A stretch of 64,000 bases of DNA from the NCBI RefSeq assembly GCF_000276665.1, contig NW_004955417.1, positions 10,394,183-10,458,182 on the forward strand, read 5' to 3'. The notes under the pieces are model-generated. The model worked only from the letters and a program-made list of their open reading frames with translations, searched no databases and was not told the origin of the DNA. This DNA comes from Chinchilla lanigera (lineage: Eukaryota; Chordata; Mammalia; Rodentia; Chinchillidae). Positions 35,641 through 45,599 of this stretch are shown here, piece by piece. Made by a program: the position numbers and the translations under genes. Position 1 is the stretch's first letter, and each line of letters begins with the position of its first letter.

Positions 35641-36465
35641 AGAACCCCTCTGTGAAGAAGACATGTCATCTTTAAGCAGTCTAAAGGCACTGTCATTTTG
35701 ATTCTCTTACCCAAGAACTATAAGTTCAAATATTTTAAATTAAAAACATGCTAAGAAATATTGACCCAGATATCATAGCTGAGAGAATTCAAGCTATAAG
35801 CCTTACACATGACTTTAAGAGACATTAAGTTTCCTTTGCACTATATCTATGCAACCATTAGGGTATAGCTTAGTCTGTTTCATAATGCTTACATAAAAAA
35901 GTAGCTCTGCTATAATTAATATTTCAGACCCTGGGTGAATATCTGCTGTAAGTCAGTATTTCTTGTACTTAAGTAAATATTTCTGTTTGTTCTCACAAGT
36001 AATAAACAGGTAAATGCATATTCCCCTAATCAATGAGTAGGCCTTAGAACAACTAGGCCCAAACTAAATTAGGCGCCAGAGATTTCTAGATGAATGCAAT
36101 TTTATGCCAATAAATAAAACTATATATTTTCACCCATTTAAACCAGCATCCATACAAGCACTGGTTTCTTGGCCTTCAGAGGAAGAGCCTGTCAATGCCC
36201 AGCTTTCCTAACATAGAAAAAAAATTGAGGACATGTTCTCCTCCCCAGAAATTTTCTTTGACAGTTGAACAAGGATTTATATTCCCACCAGAATATATAT
36301 TTTACCTTCTTAAGGGAAGGAAGAAGACACTGGAAATATAACTTTTACCTTGAACAACAATGAATTCTTTTTGCTTTTTTGCTTTTGTTTTAAGAGAATA
36401 ATAAAAAAAGAACAATGGCAAAATATCAACAACACAGACAAAAACAAAACAAAGCAAAAACAATA

Positions 36466-36760
36466 AAAATGATACAGGGTTTCAGAAAAAAATGATAGGA
36501 ATTAACAGTGACTGTTATATTACATATTTTATCTTCAACAAAGTTGCTCAGATTATCAGATATAAGAATGCAAGATTGATCAAACCATTAAAGAGAATAA
36601 AAAATAAAAATGAAAAAATTTAGAAGTGATACAGGGTTTCACTAGACAAGATGGTAGGAATTCACCAATGGTTGTTATATTGCTTGGCATTGTCTTCAAA
36701 TCAGTTGCTCATATTAGCAGATATAAGCATGCAAAGTTGGTCAAAAAAATTAAGCATGAA
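36466..36760 (+). repeat. Diverged tandem duplication, about 157-161 bp unit
   Basis: Two copies share gatacagggtttca (from 36471 and 36628), a tgttatatt core and cagatataag (from 36557 and 36718). Sequence between the anchors is clearly related but diverged. I do not recognise the unit; it could be part of a lineage-specific retroelement. Confidence 0.75.
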
Positions 36761-37274
36761 CTGTTCCTTTCAATAAACCATTAGACATCAGCAGTACAGT
36801 TATCCCAGTTATCCTTCTATTTTCTATATTTTTTCCCTTCCTTCTTTCTTTCTTTTTCCCCTTTCCCTCATCCCAGTTGCTCCTTCCTTTGAGCAGTTTC
36901 TTTCCCTTTCATAATATCTATTGTACATTTTGGGTTTTATTTACTCTTTCAAGTTCTTACACTAGCAATGAATTTTTTTTAGGGCTCTCCTTAGAGAGTT
37001 TCAAAGAGTCCCACCCCCACACTGCACCGACAGATTTATATGCGAGTCATTAGACGGGCTTTTAATTCTCTATTAAACCCCAAGAGTTTTATCATTTTCT
37101 TTTTATATTGCGGGATCCCTTTCCCTTTGCGTAGTATTAGTTGCTTTCTTGTGCAATGGAAGATGATGTTTTTGTGGCCTGACTGGTTTTTTCTTTTTCT
37201 TTTTTTTTAACAGAATGAACAGTAATTTCTCAATTTGATCTGCAATCATCCACATAAACTTTTTCATGGAAAAA

Positions 37275-37470
37275 GAGAGCTAAGATTCATTGACTATCTA
37301 CCATATGCCAAGCAATGTAGTAAGGTCTTCACCTAGTTATCTAAATACTTCTCACAATTACGCAGTTAGACAAGTGATGTATGTTTTATAGATGAAAAAA
37401 AACTAAAGTTCAGAGAGCTAAAGCACTCTGCTCAGTGCCGCCAGCCCGGTAAATGAGGAATCTGGCCTGA
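37275..37470 (-). repeat. MIR SINE relic
   Basis: attgactatctaccatatgc, tagatgaaaaaaaactaaag and cagagagctaaagcactc follow the reversed MIR order. Confidence 0.5.
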
Positions 37471-38483
37471 CCTGTCTGACCAACCCTGTGAACTCATAAA
37501 CTACCTGCCCCATAATCCACCGTAAACCCTCACTCAGGAAAGACTCATTTTGTTTCCTGCCAGGAGCTGAACGTCATCCATTTTCCTGGTCATCTAAACA
37601 AGCACCTTCTTTCAAATAATGCTTCACTTTTACTTGCTATTTAAGTTTTTGAAAAAAAGTAAAGTCAGGAGAACATCAGAAATCACACTGCCCTTTCTGC
37701 TTGAAATCACAGAGGACATGCATCCCCTTCAAGTTATCACAGTAAAGAGAGAAAAAAATACAGACGCGAAGACTGGACCTTTGAAGTCTCCAATAAGCGA
37801 TATGTGACTTAATATCTCAAAATAATCACTCATTAGCAAATGGTTTATCCACCAGCAAAACCAAACATAGCACCCAAAAGATGGGTGCCACACACACCAG
37901 CCGTCTTTTCCGGTTTGAAAACAGGTCTGGCTTTGTCTTTTATCCTTACTCGGTATTTTCTTTGAAAGGTTTCTTCTCCCTTTTGTAACTTCCTCCCTAC
38001 CCTGTCCCAGACAGTCCAACAGACCCCAAGCAGAGTCGTGCTTTCTGAGTAGATAGAATGCTCAGCCTTTAGAGCCCACACCTGAGAGATGCCACACTTG
38101 GTGGGACTAACCCCAATTCCTAGAATACAAGAGCTCCAAAACACTATGAGCCCAGGCATTTTTATATTAATTACAAAGAATGGCTGAAATACGCGTTTAA
38201 ACATCAGAAAACCCAATCTTTCTTTTTCAAATTCCACTCCCAAGTTGGGTCCAACCAAAGCTACTTCATAAAACTGATTTCTAAAACACAGACCAATAAA
38301 AAAGAACCGCAAAAAAAACTAACTTTGCTCCACAAGCAAAACGTCCCATGAAGACTAAATGTCTTTTCCCAACAGTGCTATATAGCCCACCTCAAGGAAT
38401 CAATTTGTCCAGCAACTTAAGTATTCCCCCACCTAATTTGTCACTCCTGAAGAAATATGTTATCGACACAGTTAAGATCTTAC

Positions 38484-38600
38484 CTTTCTACAAATGACAA
38501 AATGGTGATTCAAAATTACTTTCTTCCATTCAGTTACGGAGACACTTGTGGCAACTTGAGGATCTCCAGGTAAAGCTCCCTCTGCCCTGCTCTGGCTCTC
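38484..38600 (-). other. CDH17: Proposed CDH17 exon 1 (5'UTR, start approximate)
   Basis: A strong donor, GTAGAAAG|GTAAGATC, ends at 38484 on the minus strand. The sequence before it is repeat-free and preceded by tissue-typical promoter motifs. CDH17 orthologues have a noncoding first exon, and the distance to exon 2 is plausible. The 5' end is estimated, not seen. A rival donor lies at 39222. Confidence 0.5.
38488..38529 (-). CDS. Upstream ORF in proposed CDH17 exon 1 (13 codons)
   Basis: ATG at 38529 is followed by 13 codons (MEESNFESPFCHL) and TAG, all inside exon 1. It has T at -3 and G at +4 (CTGAATGG), a weak to moderate context. If transcribed it would precede the main start by about 60 nt of spliced leader and could lower translation. 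It depends on the exon 1 call. Confidence 0.35.
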   Translation of the reverse strand: MEESNFESPFCHL

Positions 38601-38620
38601 AGTCCCTCCCTTCCCCTTCA

Positions 38621-38650
38621 GTCAAACATTAACCGCTAACATTTTTATTG
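38621..38650 (-). promoter_or_regulatory. CDH17: Candidate CDH17 proximal promoter: HNF1-like and CDX2-like sites
   Basis: On the minus strand GGTTAATGTTTGAC (38621-38634) matches the HNF1 palindrome at 11 of 13 defined positions. CAATAAAAAT (38641-38650) fits the CDX2 consensus. HNF1A and CDX2 are the known activators of CDH17 in intestine. The sites lie 137-166 bp upstream of the proposed exon 1 donor. Confidence 0.5.
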
Positions 38651-38659
38651 ATCTTTGGA

Positions 38660-40930
38660 ACACACTGAGTATCATAAAAGGTATCATTACATTCATTCCA
38701 GGGAAGAAGTGTGTGTGTACCAGAAGAAGTTCCATTCACATCGAATGCATCTCCAAACAGGTTGCTGAAATGTTTTTAATATGAATGAGTAAATTACTAC
38801 AGAACACAAGAAGAGTAGAAAAACTTTGTGTATACTCAACTACCTATCTCCAGAGTGTGAAGTCTATAACATCAAAGACAGCTTTGTTTAAATTATGCAC
38901 ACGCCAACACTTTACAGAGCCAGTGTCTACAAAGCAGACTTGGTCAACAAATGCCTATGTGGATTCCGCGACAAATTCAGAAGACACCAAGTGCAGGCAT
39001 AGGATGCCCAGTCTGAAAAGTGATGTAAGTCGTTGATAACGAGCCACTGGAGACGTAAATGACTCCAGCGATATGATCGTTGCCCTTGCTTCTGAAATTC
39101 AAGAGTGCCCTTCAAAGTCTGCATGAACAACCAATAATACTCTTTCCCCAAAAAGCACAAGTTGTTGTGGTTGCTGTGGCTGTTTTTATCGTTTCCCCCA
39201 CAATTCAGGGAATGAACTTACCTCAAAGCAAAGGTTTCTGTTCCCACTCAGCTCAAGTCAATACCTCTAGACTTCTGAAGTCAAAACCTCTTTTAGAGTC
39301 CTGATTCCTAAATTCAATTGCTTTAGCAGTCTCTGGTGAAGATGAGAACTGATGCCACTCTGGGGATCAGCTGGGCCCACTTTTCCCTCCTGAAGTTCGT
39401 TTCTGGGCTTCTCCCAAGCTGGGCTAGAATCTTCCTTTCCTTTTTGGTGCTTCCAGCCCAGTGCAAGTACAAGGAGCAATCTCTCCTCCCTGCTTCCCGG
39501 GTCCCATGAGAACCTTTCCTCCGTGCTCTAGGTCACTGATGAGAAGAGACCTTGTTCGTTGTGAGGACACAAAAAGTGAAACCAACCCATTGCACCTCAG
39601 TGGTCAGAACCCCCAAAGGAGCCGTGGGTCCAGGAAGGCCCTTCCCCTTTTCCCCCACAGCCAACACCCCTCAGTTTAAGGAAATGGGGTCAGCGAGGCT
39701 AAGCACTTCTCAAATTCTCACTACCTCTGTCCTCCCATTGCCTGAACATAAAATAACCCTGTTCTACAAAATCTACTCACTTCCACTTGCCGTGTTTCAC
39801 TTCCTCAAATCAGTAGCATTCTTCTCATGGCATTGTTCTGAAATGGGTTTGCATCTTTTCTGGAAGCTTTCTAGCAATTATGTAAAAGTGATCTTAAATC
39901 TATATAAGGTTTTTAAGACAAAAGTGCATGTTTGTATCATTTTAGGTGTTTGTTAGTAACATACTTCCATGTTCGCGGCATATATCTATTAAAAAAAAAA
40001 GTTTTCTCAGTTAATCTTTAGGATATGTCTATGAACAGATTCCAGTGTAAAGATAGAACACAGAGGCGCAGAAATAGTTTACATGTTGCCCAAGTCTTAC
40101 AACCTGTAATGACAAAATCACAACTCCATTTCTGGTGTGTTGTGAAGTGCAGGTAATTCACACAACTTTAAGCCTGCTAAATTACAGTCCCACAGGGACA
40201 AAGTTCCTCTGTGGGAGCCCCCTCTTGATGGGAGATGGCCACACTCCTACCTGTGCTGCCCTGTACATTTTATAACACTTTTAGCAGTGGCTTCTAACTC
40301 AGAGAATCAGGTGGATTTAACTCTGAAAAGGCCCAAATCACCTACCAGAGACTGGCACAGGTGACTGCACTTCAGAATTAGACTCTGTCCTGTACCCTCT
40401 GGGATAAAAGGTTCGCATGGTTCTCAGAGTTGTTTTATATTTGTTACCATGGGTGACATATTCTTCCAGATTAAACCCAAAGATGAAGGGCATGCAGATT
40501 TCAGGGTGAACACCACCATCTCTTAGGAGTTCACTTGCATGCAAAAGTAAGACATTGCTAGTTCAAAAGTTTAATGCTGAGTAATAGGGATAATAAGACA
40601 AATACAGTTGATAAATATTAATGGTTTTCTTTTTCAGAGCAATGAAGATAATTTTATGATGGAACTAAGTGATCAGTGAAAAAGACTTAGGAATATGGTT
40701 TTAATTAAACAGCTTCATGAGAGTAAAAATATTATAGTACTCTTATCCATAATAACATTTTAACTATTCTCCCAACATTGGCCCTAGAAAATATATAACT
40801 GATGTTTAATATATGGAGGAGGCTAGTTAACAAGGAATAAAGTCTGGATAGAAAAAAAATTTATGAATCCATGGAATTATTATTAAAATTCAAAGTATGT
40901 TACATTTCTATTAGTTTTATCTTTTAAAAC
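38660..40930. other. 5' flank of CDH17, no gene seen
   Basis: Mostly unique sequence. A weak MIR-like stretch lies at about 40030-40130. A good donor-like site lies at 39222 on the minus strand. Open frames here are short and unconvincing. Confidence 0.6.
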
Positions 40931-40936
40931 TCAAGT

Positions 40937-41094
40937 GGAGCTGGGTGTGGTGGTACATGCCTGTAATCCCAGCACTCAGGAGGCTGAGACAGGAGTATCA
41001 TTGTGAGTTCAAGACCAGCCTGGGCTACAAAGTGAGCTCAAGGCCAGCCTGAACTGCATAGTGAGACCCTGTCTCAAAAACACACACAAAAAAA
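40937..41094 (+). mobile_element. B1-type SINE
   Basis: gctgggtgtggtggtacatg, then atcccagcactcaggaggct and cagcctgggctacaaagtg, ending in gaccctgtctc and an ACACAC/A-rich tail. It carries a duplicated aaggccagcctgaac segment. Confidence 0.9.
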
Positions 41095-41300
41095 GTGGAA
41101 ATTATGAGTACTAATATTTTCCATTTTTCATGTACTTTTATTTAATATGATCTTCCATTACATTACATATGCATTTTAAGAACAATTTGTCATGAGTCTA
41201 TCTACACACAAGCCTTACCTAACAGGATTACATGACATTTTTAAGTTATTTAGTATGTGTCCTACGCTTATTAACTTAATCACAGCAAAAACTTTGTCTT

Positions 41301-41383
41301 CGCTGGGGATATAGCTCAGCGGCACAAGCACTTGCCTGGCAAGCCTGAGGTGATGAGTTTGATTCCTGGTACCAAAACAAAAG
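41301..41383 (+). mobile_element. ID SINE with perfect 15-bp target duplication
   Basis: gctggggatatagctcagcg to gattcctggtaccaaaac. It is flanked by aaaaactttgtcttc at 41287-41301 and 41384-41398. It lies 23 bp from the 5S fragment's left target duplication. Confidence 0.93.
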
Positions 41384-41421
41384 AAAAACTTTGTCTTCCA
41401 TTGGTTCTTAGTAAATATTTT

Positions 41422-41509
41422 TCCCATCCAAGTACTAACCAGGCCCTACCCTGCTTAGCTTCTGAGGTCAGATGAGATCGGGCATGTTCAGTGTGGTATG
41501 GCCATAGAC
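41422..41509 (-). pseudogene. 5S rRNA retropseudogene, 3'-truncated, with 14-bp target duplication
   Basis: The minus strand reads gtctatggccataccacact through ctaagcagggtagggcctgg to tacttggatggga, i.e. 5S rRNA from its first base to about base 88 with a few substitutions. The last third of 5S is missing. Perfect 14-bp repeats (cttagtaaatattt) sit at 41407-41420 and 41509-41522, indicating retroposition. Confidence 0.93.
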
Positions 41510-41522
41510 TTAGTAAATATTT

Positions 41523-43010
41523 CTTAGAAATGAACTCCCTTCAGTTATTTAATTGAATAATTCTAAATGGTCAGTTTTACATACAGGTTCAACCAAGGCT
41601 GATGGGAACCCAACCGAGTAGATGATTTTGCACCTGTTCCAACTGATAGTTCACATGTTTTATTTTACATGTATTTAGTAGAATGAAGTGAAAATAATTT
41701 TTTGATACTTGACGCTTTTGTCTGAAACAGAATCTTTCCCAATTACTGTCATTGGCCAGGACAGAGTTTATTCTCTGATAAATTTAACCAAAACACTACC
41801 ACTTTCATGTAGCTGTTATGCCCCTTTCTGGTTTGTTTGGGTTTGGATATTTAGTTTGTTCAGTGGCTTTTTTTGTTATAAGTTTTGTTTCTGTTTTGTG
41901 CGGTTTTCTAAACCAGATCACTCTATGGAACCATTAAAGGAGTTAAAGCAGAAAACAAGATGAATCAGAAAGTCCAGGTAAAAAACACTGAACTGTACAT
42001 AAAGCTGTTTCAAAATCCTAGCTGATAGCCACCTTGAACTCTTCCGAAAAATATTCAACAAAGGAGTTTGAAATTAGGAGAGACTTTTTTTTCCCACTGT
42101 TTGCTCTGACAAGAGTGGGCCCAGTTAGTAGTTGTTTAGATGGTTTCTCCAAGCCACTGCCCAGTAGGTAAGGCTGTCAACCACGGCCCCATGACATGAA
42201 ACTGGTGGAGAACCCATGAACAGATTAGGAAGTAAGTATTCTCATCACCAGCTGTGCACTGAGCGCAACTTTCCAAACCTGGAGGGTTTATCAAAACTGG
42301 GCTGACACCACGGGTCAGTAGTGCTGAGACCCTGTGGAATCAACATTTTTTAAACACTCTGGGTTTCTGATGCAGATACATGGACTTCTATGAGAAACAC
42401 TAGCCTCAGAATTCTGTATTTATCTGCCTGTAAATATTCTTTAGCAAGGTCTCTACTTAATTGAGATTAATTTTTCCCCACTTCACAAGACCTGTTTCTT
42501 TGGAATATCTCAGACAATAACGCAGGTTATCTCAGACAATAACACAGGTTATGCAGTGGTCTGATGTTGAACATGCCACGTGGATCTGGCAGACATAAAC
42601 ATGTATATCCTCCCCCAGACAATTTTTCTCCAAATCAGCTGAACTTTTTCTTTTACCTTGGGTTATCTTTAAATTCCAAGGAATGAGCATAATCTTGTTG
42701 GTTTCCTGAGACCTGTCTCTGTGTCTCTTATCAGATTTCACCACCAAGGCTTTATTCACATCACATTCACTGCATCTAACTTCTACCTCCATTAGCCCAG
42801 TGAAACCACATTCACCAAGGTGACCAGCCGCCTCATGATAAGCAAAGGACCCTTTCCAGTCCACACCTTATCAACCTCCCACAGCATTCAGTGGCATCCA
42901 CGGCTCTCCTTGAGCCACCCTTGACACCCTGGCTTCCTCACCAGGACTGTGTCTTGGTCTTTCTTCTACCTCTCAAGCCAGCCCCTTGCACACCTATGCA
43001 GGGGCTCTGT
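41523..43010. other. Intergenic, no gene seen
   Basis: No recognised repeat apart from a 22-bp tandem duplication at 42507-42550. Open frames are short. Confidence 0.6.
42507..42550. repeat. 22-bp tandem duplication
   Basis: Two units that begin atctcagacaataac and end caggtt differ at one base (cgcagg versus cacagg). Confidence 0.95.
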
Positions 43011-43400
43011 TATGGTTTGTGTCCAGATGTCCCCCCAAAGCCTCATGCAGTCACAGGGCTTTTTCAGAGGTGGCTGAGGGTAGAGTATGCAATGCTGGGA
43101 TTTAGGGCGCTGGAATTAAAAGTGGGTGATGGCTGAATCAGTCCACTGATTAGATTGGTAGTGCCCTAACCCTGGTAGATTATACAATATAAGGGACACA
43201 AAGAGGCTTGTCTGCCCCATCCCATGCTTGCTTTTGCTATCTTCTGCTGCCATGAACTGTTTCTTCTCTGAGATGCCCCTCTGCTAAGCCACCCTGCCTG
43301 GAACCCAGCCAGTTATGGACTGCAACCTCTACACACCGTGAGCTAAATAAACTTTTCCCCAGGCATTTTGTCTCAGCAATGACAGGAAAGTAACTAAGAC
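43010..43400 (+). mobile_element. MaLR-type LTR
   Basis: Begins tatggtttgtgtccagatgt and ends gtgagctaaataaacttttc, then gacaggaaagtaactaagac, the usual start and end of rodent and mammalian MaLR LTRs. Contains AATAAA near the end. Confidence 0.7.
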
Positions 43401-43879
43401 AGGTTCCTTGGGCCCTCATGTCCAAACCAGATTAAGCTGTCACCCACCAGAGGAGATGGGCTCCCATCTGCATGCCAGAGTCTCAAGTCTCTCTCCAGCC
43501 CAGATCTCACCTCTGGTCAGCGTTCTAGTCTTCTGTGTCCAACTACCTAGTGTACAGATCTACTCAAATGTCCTGTGTGCTGTTTTAATCCCTCTAAAAC
43601 ATGCTTCTCTTGGTGTCATGCTAGCCCTGGAAGTCTCACACTGAGCCAGACAGTGTGCTGTGATTCATCAGCGGCCTCTCTCTTGGGGAAAAAGAGGAGG
43701 CAGATATGCAGGCAGGTGCGTGTGCTTCATTGCTCTTGCTTGGAAGTACTCTGTGACACGAATACTACTACTCACTCAGTAAACAATCATTTCCCGTCTC
43801 CACCTACGGGTTTCTCACTGAGGACGCTGAAACACTGGGTGCCTCTGGAAATGTGCCCTGAAGTCTTTTCAACAAATGG

Positions 43880-44110
43880 TAGGATAGATAACCACATGAA
43901 TGTAACTGGATTCCTACCTCCCAACTATTCAGAAAAATTAAACTGTGTCAAAGATGTATATGCACAAGCACACTGCAGGGGAAAATCTTTCTTATTTGGA
44001 CTTGGAAATGATTTGCTAGTGCTAACACCAAATCCATAAACAATAGGGAGAAAAAACAGGTAAGTTGGACTTCATCAAAATTAAGAATGCTTGTACTTCA
44101 AAAACACTAC
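43880..44110 (+). mobile_element. L1 LINE fragment (ORF2 3' area)
   Basis: ggattcctacctcccaacta, gacttggaaatgatttgcta and gttggacttcatcaaaatta follow the L1 ORF2 order. It directly precedes the cDNA-like segment at 44145. Confidence 0.65.
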
Positions 44111-44144
44111 TAACAAATGCAGGTAGGATAAAGTTAGAGGATCA

Positions 44145-45440
44145 CTGGTGCTTGTGAGACCAGGAGGGGGCAAAGATGTCAGAAACGTTTTAAACAAATT
44201 CTGCCTACCAGACCTTGCCTGGGCAAAGATCCCCAAACTCAAGCTCTCCAAGCCTGGAGCAGTTGATGGAAAGAAATTCAATGCTGGTAAAGAGGGCAGA
44301 GTAAAGCAGGTCCACCTGGGCCTGCTCAACCTCTCGTTGTCTATCTAGAGCACCTGCGGCCCACCAGAGATCACTTTCAAGCCAGACCTTGAAAATAGAC
44401 AACACCATAGAGCACCCAGCCATAACTTCGGTTTGAGAAGCTGCTGGGAGAGGAAGAGAAGCTGGTGTAGACCGAGAGGGAGGAAGAGGAGCTGCACAAC
44501 TCCAAGAAAGTGCTGGAGAATGTGGCCAAGGACTCCAATCTGGAGATAGAGGACCGAAAAACCTGCAGGAGTTCAAGGACCTGAGCCAGGGCAGACACAC
44601 AGACTCCAGGGCTGTGCAGTGGAAGCAGCCTGTGGATAAAGGAGGCAAAAACGGCCGCAGGAGGAAGAGGAGCAGGATGTAGCAGCCTTGGTGGAAGAAT
44701 CTGAAACAAAGTTGGCCCAAGGGCTCTGATTTAGAGGATGCTGCTGCTCCCACGCTGTCACAGCCAGCCTTCCTGCCCAACCCCACTACCATCTTAGCCA
44801 AGGTTGCAAAGGCCAAGTAGAAGGTGAAGAGCTGGGTGCAGAGCCTTAACAGCAGGTGCCAGCTATCATGCCTGATTGTGGTAAAGTAGACAGACTTGTA
44901 GATACCAGTTAGGGCTGGGTGGCACCTACCCCAGGGACTGCAGAGAGCAGGAAGGCAGCTGACCCTGTGTCCCAAATGCCTGGCACTTCATTCATGAGCC
45001 AGCTGGATGCACATCCAGAGAGTGTGGGCTGGCGGCGCCAGGACTGAACCCCTGTCCAAGCCCTTCCCTGCATCAAGATCCCAGTCCAGCTGCAACCACA
45101 TCAAAGACCAGAGGACCTGCTGGTCAGGGTAGGAATCCTCGGCACAGACCACAGCATCACATTGTCTGAGGCCTGTAGGGCTGGGAGGGCTCAGCCCAGG
45201 GCCTCAGCTTCCCTCCTGACCCCTAGCAGCCCTGCAGCACCTCCGGAACCCCCACTCTTCCTGCCCCCATCTAGCACCATGTTGCTGGGATCCCTGGAGC
45301 ACCTCTCATCCGAGACGTGAAGAATGTGTAGAACCCTCTTCTACACCTGCCTTTGGGTGCTGGTGGAGTTTCACTTTTTCAAAGGCATATAGAAACATTT
45401 CGGGACAAGAACATTCTCTTTGCTTTGAGCAATATTCAGT
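44145..45440 (+). pseudogene. Decayed cDNA-like segment, probable processed pseudogene, gene not recognised
   Basis: The plus strand has coding character in shifting frames. Around 44430-44580 it reads as a charged, coiled-coil-like protein (EEELHNSKKVLENVAKDSNL and then EIEDRK). Around 44610-44820 it reads as a basic patch (GGKNGRRRKRSR) and then a FLPNPTTILAKVAKAK-type segment. Stops and frameshifts interrupt it. No introns are visible and base composition is GC-rich compared with the flanks. No clear poly-A tail was found and I could not name the parent gene. Confidence 0.5.
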
Positions 45441-45479
45441 GTGATGAAAATACATGGTGAATGTTTACATTAAAAATGT

Positions 45480-45570
45480 ATTCCAATGAAAGACACATTG
45501 CTATTAATCCCCTTCAAATACTCCCTCTGACTTGGCATACACTTATCCCACTGTTATTGGCAATGTGTCT
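45480..45570. mobile_element. Possible mariner-type DNA transposon fragment
   Basis: ccccttcaaatactccctct followed by catacacttatcccactgtt resembles mariner transposase sequence. Short and uncertain. Confidence 0.35.
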
Positions 45571-45599
45571 TTTTCTGTTATAAGCTTTTTATAATTTAA

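Larger units (their letters stand above)
27837..38483 (-). other. CDH17 intron 1 (proposed)
   Basis: About 10.6 kb between the exon 2 acceptor and the proposed exon 1 donor. It contains three ID elements, a B1, a Tigger-like relic, an MLT1 LTR, several MIRs, a small CpG cluster at 30300-30400 and an unassigned tandem duplication at 36466-36760. 30900-32500 and 34000-35450 hold nothing I recognise. Confidence 0.6.

Noticed and set aside
39222..39350. Alternative CDH17 exon 1 ending at a GAG|GTAAGTTC donor
   Set aside because: The donor is good, but I saw no promoter motifs comparable with those near 38621-38650; kept only as a rival.
41422..41509. A functional 5S rRNA gene
   Set aside because: Lacks the last third of 5S and the terminator, carries substitutions, and is flanked by a target duplication.
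44205..44975. 256-codon open frame on the minus strand
   Set aside because: Ser/Leu/Pro-rich and antisense to the plus-strand sequence that shows real, broken coding character; best explained as a shadow frame.
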